A DNA stretch of 64,000 nt from Clostridium sp. BSD9I1 (GCF_900185645.1 NZ_FYAM01000004.1:186001-250000); one strand, 5' to 3'; positions 19,497-28,712 are shown, counted from the first letter of the stretch. Notes: generated by a model not told the origin, from the letters alone. Numbers and translations are program-made.

Positions 19497-20213
19497 GTGG
19501 CAGACAATTATAATATGGATGATGACGATGAGGGTGGCGGCAGTGAATGGCTTGCAACCTACGGCGATTTAGTTACCTTGCTTCTTTGCTTTTTTGTTTT
19601 ACTCTATTCGATGTCTGTTATAGATAGTGCAAAGTTTAAACAAGCTGCTGAATCTTTAAACAACATGGGTATAATGTTGCAAACTGGATCCATAAATCCT
19701 ACCGTAGGCGATTCAATTGCTGATTTAGACGTATATAGAGCTAAAAGTGCTGAAGACCAAATGAATGACATATATAAAGAGGTAAAGGATATTATAGATT
19801 CTGGAGGGTTAACAAAGGATGTAGAAGTAAAAAAAGTTGATAAAGGCGTGCTTTTAAGGTTTAAGAATGAGATCTTATTTGATATAGCACAATCAGATTT
19901 AAAGCAAAACGCTAAAGATAATCTTAGTAGGCTTGGTAAAGTACTACGAAAACATAATAAAATAATTAAGGTAGAAGGACATACGGATAATATACCTATA
20001 AGTAATAGTGAATACAGAAGTAACTGGGAATTATCTACTGCAAGAGCCATAAGTGTTGTTAGATATTTTACTGAAGAACTTCCTAGTGACCAACGATTGA
20101 ATCCAAAAAGTTTTGAGGTTTCAGGTTACGGAGAATATCATCCAATTGCACCTAATAACACCGAGGAAAATAAGCAAAAGAATAGAAGAATTGAAATAAC
20201 TATAAGTCAGTAA
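19497..20213 (+). CDS. motB: Flagellar motor stator protein MotB
   Basis: Anchors the stator to peptidoglycan and carries the essential ion-binding Asp. 238 residues: short acidic N-terminus, one membrane helix with WLATYGDLVTLLLCFFVLLY (about 17-38), plug/linker region, and an OmpA-like peptidoglycan-binding domain with KVEGHTDNIPIS and WELSTARAISVVRYF. Start is GTG with AAGGAGG 9 bases upstream. Whether the motor uses Na+ or H+ cannot be decided here. Other flagellar genes are not in the window. Confidence 0.95.
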   Translation: MADNYNMDDDDEGGGSEWLATYGDLVTLLLCFFVLLYSMSVIDSAKFKQAAESLNNMGIMLQTGSINPTVGDSIADLDVYRAKSAEDQMNDIYKEVKDIIDSGGLTKDVEVKKVDKGVLLRFKNEILFDIAQSDLKQNAKDNLSRLGKVLRKHNKIIKVEGHTDNIPISNSEYRSNWELSTARAISVVRYFTEELPSDQRLNPKSFEVSGYGEYHPIAPNNTEENKQKNRRIEITISQ

Positions 20214-20245
20214 TAATTATATTACAAGAAAAACAATAAAATATA

Positions 20246-20273
20246 TTGAAATTTAAAATTATTCTAGTATAAT
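20246..20273 (+). promoter_or_regulatory. Promoter of the T-box unit
   Basis: TTGAAA (20246-20251), 16-base spacer, TATAAT (20268-20273), about 40 bases before the leader. Confidence 0.6.
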
Positions 20274-20311
20274 ATATAAAAATGGATAAATTATTGTACA
20301 TTAAAAACTAT

Positions 20312-20577
20312 GACGGGGAATAGTAAATAAGGTGAAAATTCAAAGCGAATCGGTGGATGGTGAAAGCCCGATAATATAGCTTTATAGAAAGCAGCCCTCG
20401 AGTTTCTTATCGAGAAAGGGGAATTGATTTTTTAATTCCTACAATAGAGACAGACGTTTCCTCACGTTACAGAGGATTGGAATTTTTTATTCCAATTGAG
20501 GGAGTGCTTTATAGCACTAACTAGGGTGGTACCGCGAAAAGTCTTTCGTCCCTTTATGGGATGGAGGACTTTTTTTA
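20312..20577 (+). promoter_or_regulatory. T-box leader (tRNA-sensing attenuator)
   Basis: Senses uncharged tRNA and lets transcription pass the terminator. The T-box core GGGTGGTACCGCG is at 20524-20536; the UGGU there would pair with an ACCA tRNA end. The terminator has 14-base arms (20539-20552 and 20558-20571) plus T-run. My reading of stem I pairs CGGGG with CCTCG at the base and ATAAGGT with GCTTTAT above, leaving AGAAAGCAGC as the specifier side; AGC (Ser) or GCA (Ala) are the candidates and I cannot choose by eye. Controls the Lrp-type gene and aminotransferase. Confidence 0.93.
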
Positions 20578-20605
20578 TTTTTATTAGATTGGAGGAAGAA
20601 GTATT

Positions 20606-21085
20606 ATGGAAGAAATTCTTGAGATTCTAGAGAAAAATAGTAAATACAACGAAGAAGAAATAGCAGTGATGACAGGTAAAACTACTGGAGAGGTAAGGGA
20701 AGCTATAGAGAAGTACGAAAAGGATAATGTTATTGTAGGATATACTGCTTTAATTAATTGGGATCAAACAAGTAAAGACAGTGTTATAGCGCTGATAGAG
20801 GTAAAAGTAACTCCACAAAGAGGAGAAGGTTTTGATAAAGTGGCAGAAAGAATATATAGATTTCCAGAGGTTAAATCTTGCTATTTAATGTCGGGGGGAT
20901 TTGATTTAACTGTCATTGTTGAAGGAAAGACTATAAAAGAGGTAGCACTTTTTGTATCAGAAAAACTGGCTACACAAGAGGGAGTTTTAAGCACTGCAAC
21001 ACACTTTATACTTAAAAAGTATAAAGACAAAGGTGTTATATTTGAAGAAAAAGTAAGGGATGATAGGGAGGCTATATTTATATGA
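20606..21085 (+). CDS. Lrp/AsnC family transcriptional regulator
   Basis: 159 residues: N-terminal winged helix-turn-helix (1-55; KNSKYNEEEIAVMTG then TGEVREAIEKYE) and a C-terminal RAM ligand-binding domain (about 65-145) with VIALIEVKVTP, VKSCYLMSGGFDLTVIVEG. Such proteins bind an amino acid and control its metabolism, usually as octamers. Start ATG follows GGAGGAAG. Its last four bases overlap the aminotransferase start (ATGA), so the two are translationally coupled, and both are under the T-box. It likely senses the same amino acid that the aminotransferase acts on. Confidence 0.92.
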   Translation: MEEILEILEKNSKYNEEEIAVMTGKTTGEVREAIEKYEKDNVIVGYTALINWDQTSKDSVIALIEVKVTPQRGEGFDKVAERIYRFPEVKSCYLMSGGFDLTVIVEGKTIKEVALFVSEKLATQEGVLSTATHFILKKYKDKGVIFEEKVRDDREAIFI

Positions 21086-22245
21086 AGATAGAAGATATGA
21101 TTTTACCTAAGGTTAGTAATATGCCACCTTCAGGTATAAGAAAGTACTTTGATATGATAAATGAAATGGATGACGTAATATCTCTTGGAGTTGGAGAACC
21201 AGATTTTGTAACTCCATGGAATATAAGAGAAGCCGGCATTTATTCCCTAGAAAAAGGGCATACACACTATTCTTCGAATGCAGGCCTTATTGAACTTAGA
21301 GATGAAATTTCATCATATTTAAATAGGAAGTATGATTTAAAGTATAATGCTGATAATCAAATACTTGTTACTGTTGGAGGAAGTGAGGGCATTGATATAG
21401 CGCTTAGGGCATTGGTTGCAGAAGGTGATGAAGTTATTATACCGGAACCAAGTTTCGTTGCATATAAAGGATGCACTGTTTTCACTGGTGCTAAACCAGT
21501 GGTTATTAATCTTAGAGCTGAAGATGAATTTAAATTAACTCCAGAGTTGCTTGCTCAGGCGATAACTCCAAAGACTAAAGTAGTTATTGTGCCTTTTCCA
21601 AATAACCCAACTGGAGCCATTATGACAAGGGAAGAATTATCAGCAATTGTAGATGTTCTTAAAGATAAGGACATAATTGTATTATCAGATGAGATATATT
21701 CTGAATTAACTTATGAAGGAGAGCATGTTTCTATTGCAAGCTTTCCGGAAATGTACGAAAAAACTATAGTTATCAATGGTTTTTCAAAATCTTACGCTAT
21801 GACAGGGTGGAGAATGGGCTATGTTTGTGGACATCGTATATTAATAGATGCTATGAAAAAGATTCATCAATATGCAATTATGTGTTCTAATACAACGGGT
21901 CAATATGCTGCTATTGAAGCTTTGAAAAATAGTGATAGAGATGTTCAAGAAATGGTCAGAGAATACAATAGAAGAAGAAGAGTAATGGTAAATGGATTTA
22001 GAAAGATGGGGCTTGATTGTTTCGAACCTAAGGGGGCATTTTATTTATTCCCATGTATAAAATCAACTGGGTTAACATCAGATGAGTTTTGTGAAAGACT
22101 TCTAATGAAGGAAAAAGTGTTAGCGGTTCCAGGACACGCGTTTGGAGAGTGTGGAGAAGGGTTCATAAGAACCTGTTATGCTTCTTCAATGGATAACATT
22201 ATGGAAGCACTTAAAAGAATAGAAAGATTTGTTAGAGATTGTTAA
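21082..22245 (+). CDS. Class I PLP-dependent aminotransferase
   Basis: 387 residues of aminotransferase fold type I. Seen: SLGVGEPDFVTP, YSSNAGLIELRDEIS, VTVGGSEGIDIALRAL (PLP phosphate site), PFPNNPTGAIM, VLSDEIYSELTYEG, GFSKSYAMTGWRMGY with the PLP Lys near 237, and a C-terminal FIRTCYASSMDNI with the substrate carboxylate-binding Arg. Closest to the AlaT/AspC/aromatic group; the exact amino donor is not decidable from sequence. Overlaps the Lrp-type regulator by 4 bases and shares its T-box, so it probably makes or uses the amino acid read by that leader. Confidence 0.92.
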   Translation: MKIEDMILPKVSNMPPSGIRKYFDMINEMDDVISLGVGEPDFVTPWNIREAGIYSLEKGHTHYSSNAGLIELRDEISSYLNRKYDLKYNADNQILVTVGGSEGIDIALRALVAEGDEVIIPEPSFVAYKGCTVFTGAKPVVINLRAEDEFKLTPELLAQAITPKTKVVIVPFPNNPTGAIMTREELSAIVDVLKDKDIIVLSDEIYSELTYEGEHVSIASFPEMYEKTIVINGFSKSYAMTGWRMGYVCGHRILIDAMKKIHQYAIMCSNTTGQYAAIEALKNSDRDVQEMVREYNRRRRVMVNGFRKMGLDCFEPKGAFYLFPCIKSTGLTSDEFCERLLMKEKVLAVPGHAFGECGEGFIRTCYASSMDNIMEALKRIERFVRDC

Positions 22246-22276
22246 TATAAAAACTTTGAGGGAAATAAACAAAAGG

Positions 22277-22305
22277 TTGACATTAATAAAATACACATAT
22301 ATAAT
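22277..22305 (+). promoter_or_regulatory. Consensus sigma-A promoter of the methionine operon
   Basis: Perfect TTGACA (22277-22282), 17-base spacer, perfect TATAAT (22300-22305). Transcription would begin just before the SAM riboswitch. Confidence 0.9.
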
Positions 22306-22324
22306 CATAAGAAAAACAGAATAT

Positions 22325-22436
22325 TTCTTATCAAGAGAGGTGGAGGGACTGGCCCTGTGAAGCCCGGCAACCGGTATGTATTTTTATAATTCATACAATG
22401 GTGCCAATTCCTGCAGCGAAAGCTGGAAGATAAGGA
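22325..22436 (+). promoter_or_regulatory. SAM-I riboswitch (S-box)
   Basis: Conserved S-box blocks in order: CTTATCAAGAGAGGTGGAGG, GACTGGCCCTGTGAAGCCCG, GCAACC, GGTGCCAATTCC, TGCAGCGAAAGCTG and the closing GATAAG that pairs with CTTATC. Binding of S-adenosylmethionine stabilises the downstream terminator, so metF-luxS-metH are expressed when SAM is low. Confidence 0.97.
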
Positions 22437-22450
22437 TGGCAATAGGCATA

Positions 22451-22488
22451 AAGACCTAAAGGATATCCTTTAGGTCTTATTTTTTTAT
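22451..22488 (+). terminator. S-box terminator
   Basis: 28-base perfect palindrome (22451-22478, centre GGATATCC) followed by ATTTTTTTAT. Confidence 0.93.
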
Positions 22489-22564
22489 TAAGTATACAAA
22501 ACTTTCAGTGAAAAGCAAAGATTTTAATCTAATAATAAAAAATCATTTATTAGGGGGCTCGAAA

Positions 22565-23467
22565 ATGTATATAAAAGACATATTCTCACGCAAGAAACCG
22601 ATAATATCCTTTGAGATTTTTCCACCTAAAAAAGAATCTTCAATCGATACTATATATAATACAATTGATGAATTAGCACCTTTGAAACCAGATTATATCA
22701 GTGTAACCTATGGGGCAGGTGGAAACAGTGAAACTAGGAATAAGACTGTAGAGATAGCTTCTATTATAAAAAATAAATATAATATTGAAGCACTAGCGCA
22801 CCTAACGTGCATGACATCTACTAGAGACGAAGTCAATGGAATTTTGAATGATTTAAAAGAAAACAATATTAAAAATGTACTAGCACTTAGAGGAGATTTG
22901 CCTCAAGACACAAACTTTAAATTCCCAGAACCTCTTCATTTTAAATATGCAGAAGATTTAATAAAAGATATAAAAAATCATGGGGATTTTTGTATAGCGG
23001 CAGCGTGCTATCCGGAGACCCATATTGAAAGCAATAGCGCAGACGAGGATTTTAAAAATCTTAAAAGCAAAGTAAACTCAGGAGTGGATTTTATGATAAC
23101 TCAATTATTTCTTAATAATAAGTTTTTTTATGACTTTAAGCAAAGGGCAGAGGGTAAGAAAATAAACATTCCTATTGAAGTAGGTATTATGCCTGTGATA
23201 AATAGTAAACAAATAGTTAGAATAGCAAGTTTATGTGGTGCACATATTCCAGAGAAATTTACGAAAATAATAAATAAATATATAGATAACCCGCAGGCAT
23301 TAAGAGATGCTGGGATTGCTTATGCTACAGAGCAAATAATTGATTTGTTGTCTTCAGGAGTAGATGGCATTCACATATATACAATGAATAATCCAGAGGT
23401 AGCTAAAAAGATAGTATCTAACATAGATTCTATTGTAAGTGCATTAAATAGTGAGAATAGGCTTTAA
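22565..23467 (+). CDS. metF: Methylenetetrahydrofolate reductase
   Basis: Reduces 5,10-methylene-THF to 5-methyl-THF, the methyl donor for MetH. 300 residues of the FAD-binding TIM barrel. Seen: ISFEIFPPKK with the catalytic Glu, SVTYGAGG, AHLTCM, NVLALRGDLP, AACYPETH and VDFMITQLFL. Further in-frame codons run back to 22508, but the ATG at 22565 (MYIKDIFSRKK) has TAGGGGGCTC at proper distance. First gene after the S-box, followed by luxS and metH, which use its product. It could also feed a Wood-Ljungdahl type pathway, but no such genes lie here. Confidence 0.95.
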   Translation: MYIKDIFSRKKPIISFEIFPPKKESSIDTIYNTIDELAPLKPDYISVTYGAGGNSETRNKTVEIASIIKNKYNIEALAHLTCMTSTRDEVNGILNDLKENNIKNVLALRGDLPQDTNFKFPEPLHFKYAEDLIKDIKNHGDFCIAAACYPETHIESNSADEDFKNLKSKVNSGVDFMITQLFLNNKFFYDFKQRAEGKKINIPIEVGIMPVINSKQIVRIASLCGAHIPEKFTKIINKYIDNPQALRDAGIAYATEQIIDLLSSGVDGIHIYTMNNPEVAKKIVSNIDSIVSALNSENRL

Positions 23468-23538
23468 TGATTTTAAAAACTATTATTTAATATAAGTATA
23501 GGTTATATTAATATATGAATTATAGGGAGGAATTTTAT

Positions 23539-23994
23539 ATGGAAAAGGTAGAAAGCTTTCAATTAGATCATAGGAAGGTTAGTGCACCATATGTAAGAAA
23601 AGCAGGAGTTCTTAATGGGAAAAAGGGTGATAAAGTAACAAAGTTTGATTTAAGGTTTTTGCAACCAAATCAAGAGGCAATGCCAACGGCATCATTACAT
23701 GCTTTAGAACATCTTCTTGCAGGATATTTAAGGGAGCACTTGGAAAATGTAATTGATTTATCGCCAATGGGATGCAGAACTGGGTTTTACCTTATACTGT
23801 GGGGAGATGTAGAATCAACAACAGTAAAAAGTGCTCTTGAAACATCTTTAAAACAAGTACTACAATCAGATGAAGTACCAGCAGCTAATGATCTTCAATG
23901 TGGCAACTATAAGGATTTATCTTTATTCGGAGCAAAAGAGTATGCGAGATATGTTTTGGATAAGGGATTTAGTACTACATTTTATAAAGACTAA
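23539..23994 (+). CDS. luxS: S-ribosylhomocysteine lyase LuxS
   Basis: Cleaves S-ribosylhomocysteine to homocysteine and DPD, the precursor of AI-2. 151 residues. Metal ligands are visible in SLHALEHLLAG (HxxEH) and in LQCGNYKDLSL (Cys near 125); the catalytic Cys lies in SPMGCRTGFYL. ATG at 23539 follows GGGAGG; an upstream ATG at 23515 has no good ribosome site. Within the S-box operon it returns homocysteine to MetH and closes the activated methyl cycle. The nucleosidase (Pfs) that makes its substrate is not in the window. Confidence 0.96.
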   Translation: MEKVESFQLDHRKVSAPYVRKAGVLNGKKGDKVTKFDLRFLQPNQEAMPTASLHALEHLLAGYLREHLENVIDLSPMGCRTGFYLILWGDVESTTVKSALETSLKQVLQSDEVPAANDLQCGNYKDLSLFGAKEYARYVLDKGFSTTFYKD

Positions 23995-24026
23995 ATTATA
24001 TATAGGTAACTTTGAGGGGGATAAGG

Positions 24027-24695
24027 ATGCATATAGATAAAAAAGAAGTTCTAAGATATCTTGGATATAAAAATGGGGTTATTGATACGAATATAAATTT
24101 GTTAATAGACGAATGCATAAATGAAGTAAAAGAAATTTCAAATTGTAAATACACATATAAAATATTTGATATTGAGAAAAGTGAGGAACAAGTAAGATTA
24201 GTAGAAAGCAATTTGGTGTTCAAAGGAAAAGATATATTGGAACATCTTAAGGAGTCATCTATGTGCGCTGTTATGGCAGCAACCCTTGGAAGCAATATGG
24301 ATACTAAAATAAGGTATTATGAAAAAGTAAGCATGACTAGAGCACTAATATTAGATGCTTGTGCATCTGTATGCGTAGAATGGGTTTGTGATGAGGCTCA
24401 AAAGGAGATACAAAAAGAAGCTCGAAGTAAAACACTAGACATTACCTATAGATATAGCCCTGGATATGGAGATTTTTTAATAGATATTCAACCCAAAATA
24501 ATAAGTGCTTTAGATACACAAAAAAGCATAGGGCTTACAGTAACTGAAAATTATATTTTAATACCAAGAAAATCAGTAAGTGCAGTAATAGGATTTCAGG
24601 ATAAGAACATCAAAGCTCAGCATTCTGAATGTAAGAAATGCAATAATTTTATAGAATGTCAATATAGAAAAAGGGGTAATGACTGTGGAGATTAA
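24027..24695 (+). CDS. Stand-alone methionine synthase activation-domain protein
   Basis: Resembles the C-terminal reactivation domain of cobalamin-dependent methionine synthase, which binds SAM and reductively remethylates oxidised cobalamin. 222 residues. Seen: RYSPGYGDFLIDIQ and IPRKSVSAVIGFQ, the core SAM-binding motifs. The C-terminal tail holds Cys in a C-x2-C-x5-C-x8-C pattern (CKKCNNFIECQYR onward), typical of a possible Fe-S site and absent from E. coli MetH. ATG 24027 follows GAGGGGG. It overlaps metH by 17 bases, and that metH lacks this domain, so the two proteins together replace one full MetH. Confidence 0.9.
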   Translation: MHIDKKEVLRYLGYKNGVIDTNINLLIDECINEVKEISNCKYTYKIFDIEKSEEQVRLVESNLVFKGKDILEHLKESSMCAVMAATLGSNMDTKIRYYEKVSMTRALILDACASVCVEWVCDEAQKEIQKEARSKTLDITYRYSPGYGDFLIDIQPKIISALDTQKSIGLTVTENYILIPRKSVSAVIGFQDKNIKAQHSECKKCNNFIECQYRKRGNDCGD

Positions 24696-27069
24696 GGATA
24701 TTTTAGCAAAGCAATTTATATTTTTCGATGGAGCTATGGGAACAATGCTCCAAAGTAGAGGACTTATAGCTGGAGAAATTCCGGAGATGTATAATATTAT
24801 ACACCCTGAAATAATTAAAGAAGTTCATGAAAAATATATAGAAGCAGGTTCGGATATAATTACTACTAATACATTTGGAGCTAATGAGTTAAAGCTTAAG
24901 GATACAGGTTACTCTGTAGAAGAAATAATAACAAAAGCAGTAGAGATTGCTAAAGAAGCTAGAAAAACTAATGATGGAAAATATATCGCATTAGATATTG
25001 GACCTATTGGTCAGATGCTTGAACCTATAGGAGTATTAAAATTTCAAAGCGCTTATGAAATTTTTAAAAGACAGATAGAGGCCGGAGTTAAAGCAGGATG
25101 TGATCTGATTTTAATAGAAACAATTTCTGATCTTTACGAAGCTAAAGCAGCAGTATTAGCAGCAAAAGAAAATAGCAGATTACCAGTGTTTTGTACTATG
25201 ACTTTTGGAGAAGATGGGAGAACTTTTACAGGAACAGATCCTCTTACTATGGTAACTCTTTTAGAAGGCCTAGGAGTAGATGCTCTAGGAGTAAATTGCT
25301 CTCTTGGACCTAAGGAACTAATGCCTATAGTAGAAAATATATTAGAGTATTCATCAACTCCTGTTATAGTTCAAGCCAATGCAGGCCTTCCTAGAGTAGA
25401 AGATGATAAAACTATATATGATATTACGCCGGAATATTTCGGAAAATATGTGAAGTTAATGGCTCAAAAAGGAGTATGTATTTTAGGTGGTTGCTGTGGT
25501 ACAACTGATAAATATATAAGAGTGGTTGTTGATAGTATAAAGGATCTAAAACCATTTAAATTAAATAATAAAAGACTCACAGCAATATGTTCATCTAGCA
25601 AAAGTGTAATATTAGGAGAAGAAGTAAAGATTATAGGAGAGAGAATCAATCCAACGGGAAAGAAGAAGTTCAAGGATGCATTGAAATCCAATAATATAGA
25701 TTACATATTAACTGAAGCTATAAATCAAGTAGAGTCAGGAGCAGATGTATTAGATGTAAATGTAGGGCTGCCAGAAATAGATGAAAAGGAAATGATGGTA
25801 AGGACCATTAAGGAAATACAATCAATATTAAATGTTCCACTTCAAATAGATAGTTCAGATGCAAAAGTTATAGAAGCTGCTGCAAGAATTTACAATGGTA
25901 AACCTATCATAAATTCAGTTAACGGAAAAGAGCAAGTTATGAAAAAGATTTTCCCAATTGCTAAGAAATATGGTGCTTGCATAGTAGGACTTACGCTTGA
26001 TGAAAGTGGCATACCAGCTAAGGCGGAGGAAAGGGTTAAGATTGCAGAAAAAATTATAAATACTGCTAAAGAATACGGCATAAATAAAGAAGATATTTTA
26101 ATAGATTGCTTAGTTCTCACAGCTTCAGCTCAGCAAAAAGAGGTTATGGAGACAGTAAAGGCTGTAAGAATGGTAAAGGAACAGCTTGGAGTAAGTACGG
26201 TACTTGGAGTAAGTAATGTATCTTTTGGACTTCCTAAAAGGGAAATTTTAAATCAAACTTTTCTTTCAATGACGCTAGCTGCAGGATTAGATGCTCCAAT
26301 ATTAAATCCAGGAAATAAGGAAGTAATGGATGTTATAAAAGCCTTTAAGGTATTAGCTAATATAGATAAGGAAGCAAAGGAATATGTAAATACATATTCA
26401 GATATTGATGTAAAGGAACTTCCTAAGGCAAATAATAATAGAGATTTAAAAGAAATAATAATAAAAGGCTTAAAAGAAGATGCATCACAAATTACAAGGG
26501 AGCTATTAGTGGTTAAGGATGGTTTAACTATAGTTGATGAATACTTAATTCCAGTATTAGATGTAGTGGGTAGAAAGTATGAAAGAGGAGAAATATTTCT
26601 TCCACAGCTTATTCAATCTGCTGAAACTGTGAAAAGTGCATTTATTGTTATAAAAGAAAATATGAACTTAGAAGAAGAAAAGCAGGTTTCTAAAGGAAAG
26701 ATAATTTTAGCCACAGTAAAGGGAGATATTCATGATATTGGCAAGAACATTGTAAAGATTATTCTTGAAAACTATGGATTTGACATTATAGATTTAGGGA
26801 AAGATGTACCTATAGCTAATATAGTGGAAATGGCAAAAAAGGAAAATATAAAGTTAGTTGGATTAAGTGCTCTTATGACAACTACTGTTAAGAGCATGGA
26901 AGACACAATAAAGAGCCTTAGAGAAAATAAGGTGAAATGTAAAGTTTTTGTTGGAGGGGCAGTATTAAATCAAGAATATGCAGATATGATAAAGGCAGAT
27001 TACTATGCAAAGGATGCACAAGAAGCAGTGAAAATTGCTCAAAATTTATTTAAAGATATAAATGAGTAG
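24679..27069 (+). CDS. metH: Cobalamin-dependent methionine synthase, form without activation domain
   Basis: Transfers a methyl group from 5-methyl-THF to homocysteine through methylcobalamin. 796 residues: homocysteine domain (1-295; FFDGAMGTMLQ, zinc ligands in NCSLGP and GGCCGTT), pterin-binding domain (about 310-580; IGERINPTGKKKFKDAL and ADVLDVNVG), B12 cap domain (about 590-670) and B12-binding domain (about 670-796; KGDIHDIGKNIV with the Co-ligating His, GLSALMTTTVKSM, FVGGAVL). The C-terminal activation domain is missing and is encoded by the preceding gene. Start ATG 24679 or GTG 24685; the latter has better spacing from AAAAGGGG. Confidence 0.96.
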   Translation: MTVEIKDILAKQFIFFDGAMGTMLQSRGLIAGEIPEMYNIIHPEIIKEVHEKYIEAGSDIITTNTFGANELKLKDTGYSVEEIITKAVEIAKEARKTNDGKYIALDIGPIGQMLEPIGVLKFQSAYEIFKRQIEAGVKAGCDLILIETISDLYEAKAAVLAAKENSRLPVFCTMTFGEDGRTFTGTDPLTMVTLLEGLGVDALGVNCSLGPKELMPIVENILEYSSTPVIVQANAGLPRVEDDKTIYDITPEYFGKYVKLMAQKGVCILGGCCGTTDKYIRVVVDSIKDLKPFKLNNKRLTAICSSSKSVILGEEVKIIGERINPTGKKKFKDALKSNNIDYILTEAINQVESGADVLDVNVGLPEIDEKEMMVRTIKEIQSILNVPLQIDSSDAKVIEAAARIYNGKPIINSVNGKEQVMKKIFPIAKKYGACIVGLTLDESGIPAKAEERVKIAEKIINTAKEYGINKEDILIDCLVLTASAQQKEVMETVKAVRMVKEQLGVSTVLGVSNVSFGLPKREILNQTFLSMTLAAGLDAPILNPGNKEVMDVIKAFKVLANIDKEAKEYVNTYSDIDVKELPKANNNRDLKEIIIKGLKEDASQITRELLVVKDGLTIVDEYLIPVLDVVGRKYERGEIFLPQLIQSAETVKSAFIVIKENMNLEEEKQVSKGKIILATVKGDIHDIGKNIVKIILENYGFDIIDLGKDVPIANIVEMAKKENIKLVGLSALMTTTVKSMEDTIKSLRENKVKCKVFVGGAVLNQEYADMIKADYYAKDAQEAVKIAQNLFKDINE

Positions 27070-27077
27070 ATATATAG

Positions 27078-27109
27078 AAAAAACAGTCTTTAAGAAAGGA
27101 CTGTTTTTG
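27078..27109 (+). terminator. Terminator of the methionine operon
   Basis: AAAAACAGTCTTT and AAAGGACTGTTTTT form a stem (one G-T), followed by GTTTTG. Confidence 0.85.
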
Positions 27110-27206
27110 TTTTGCTTAAAAAATCAAATATTGATTATAGTGAATAATACAGGTTTAAATTACTAAAAATAAAACAATGTCATTATATAGGAATTGTGGT
27201 GAGTAT

Positions 27207-28712
27207 ATGAATAGTATGAATTTGCATCAAAATATAGAAGAAGTATCGAAGGCATTAGGAAGTCAAAACCAAATAATAGTAAGAAATTTTTACTTAGGGA
27301 AAGGTAAACCTATTAATGCTGCAGTAATATATTTAGATGGATTAGCTAACAAGGATAGCATAGAGAATAATATACTTAGACCATTAATGATTGACGTGAA
27401 TGAAAGATTGGAGCGCCCAGATATCTGTGATTATTTAATTAAAAGATATATTCTAATAAGTAATAGTTGGGTAGAAAGTAATCTTGATAATATTGCAAAT
27501 GTGATAAAAAGGGGTAAAACTGCTGTAATAATAGATGGAATAGAAGAGGCTATTTTACTAGACACTTCTGGAGGGAAGTCACGTAATATTACTGAGCCTG
27601 AAAATGAAACCGTAATAAGAGGAAATAGGGAAGGATTTATTGAAGATTTAGAAACTAACATATTATTACTAAAAAGATTGCTGAAAGATACAAATCTTAC
27701 TATAGAAAACTTTATAGTTGGGAGGCGATCACAAACTGACATTGCAGTATTATATATAAAAGACATTGTAGATATGGATATTGTAAGCAATTTAAGAGAA
27801 AAAATAAATAGTATAGATGTAGATGTAATTATGGCATCAGGTACACTAAATCAATATATTGAAGATTATACTTTTTTCTTATTTCCTCAATCTAGAGGAA
27901 CAGAAAAACCTGATGTAGTAATAGATAATTTAGTAGAAGGGAAAATAGCTATAATTATATCAGGAACTCCGCATGTCATGCTAGTTCCTTGTAATTTTCT
28001 AGAGTTTTTTCAAACAGTAGAAGATTATAATGAGAGAACAATCTTAGCCAATTTTACAAGAATATTAAGATTTTTAGCAGTTTTTATAGTGATAACAGTT
28101 CCGTCCATATATTTAACTTTGATAAAGTTTAATGCAGAACTTATTCCAATTAAGTTTATTACACCAATAATACAATCTAGAATAGGTATCGCACTAACTC
28201 CTTTTTTGGAGATATTGTGTATGGAGATAATAGTAGAATTTTTAAGAGAGGGAGGATTAAGACTGCCTTCTAAAATAGGTCAGACCTTAAGCGTTGTAGG
28301 TGGTATTATAATTGGTGATACCGCAGTGGAATCTAAGATTGTTAGTCCAACTACATTGTTTATCATAGGAATAACAGTAGTAGCAGCTTTTTTGATACCA
28401 AACTATGACATGTCCCTATCCATTAGAGTACTTAGGTTTCCAATGCTTATACTTGCAAACTTTCTTGGGATTTTTGGTATAGGAATTGGATGGTATTTTA
28501 TTATTACTAGCTTATGTTCTACTGATAGTTTCGGCGTGCCTTACTTATCCTTTAAGAAAAATGATATCAAGGATACATTGTTAAGAGCTCCATTGTGGAT
28601 GATGAATAAAAGACCAGAATCAATACCAAACGGAGACTCTGTAAGGCAGACAGATTTTAGGGATAAATGGGATATACCAAGGAGAAACAAAAATGAACAA
28701 AGTGGAGAATAA
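27207..28712 (+). CDS. Spore germinant receptor subunit A (GerA family)
   Basis: Subunit A of an inner spore membrane germinant receptor. 501 residues: a large soluble N-terminal part (about 1-280; EIRNF-like VRNFYLGKGKPINAAVIYLDG, then IDGIEEAILLDT, and GNREGFIEDLETNILLLKR), followed by about five membrane helices (from residue 283: FLAVFIVITVPSIYLTL, later GGIIIGDTAV and a C-terminal pair). This is the classic PF03323 layout. ATG 27207 follows GGTGAG; an in-frame ATG at 27177 has no ribosome site. Overlaps subunit B by 20 bases. Likely expressed in the forespore. Confidence 0.94.
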   Translation: MNSMNLHQNIEEVSKALGSQNQIIVRNFYLGKGKPINAAVIYLDGLANKDSIENNILRPLMIDVNERLERPDICDYLIKRYILISNSWVESNLDNIANVIKRGKTAVIIDGIEEAILLDTSGGKSRNITEPENETVIRGNREGFIEDLETNILLLKRLLKDTNLTIENFIVGRRSQTDIAVLYIKDIVDMDIVSNLREKINSIDVDVIMASGTLNQYIEDYTFFLFPQSRGTEKPDVVIDNLVEGKIAIIISGTPHVMLVPCNFLEFFQTVEDYNERTILANFTRILRFLAVFIVITVPSIYLTLIKFNAELIPIKFITPIIQSRIGIALTPFLEILCMEIIVEFLREGGLRLPSKIGQTLSVVGGIIIGDTAVESKIVSPTTLFIIGITVVAAFLIPNYDMSLSIRVLRFPMLILANFLGIFGIGIGWYFIITSLCSTDSFGVPYLSFKKNDIKDTLLRAPLWMMNKRPESIPNGDSVRQTDFRDKWDIPRRNKNEQSGE

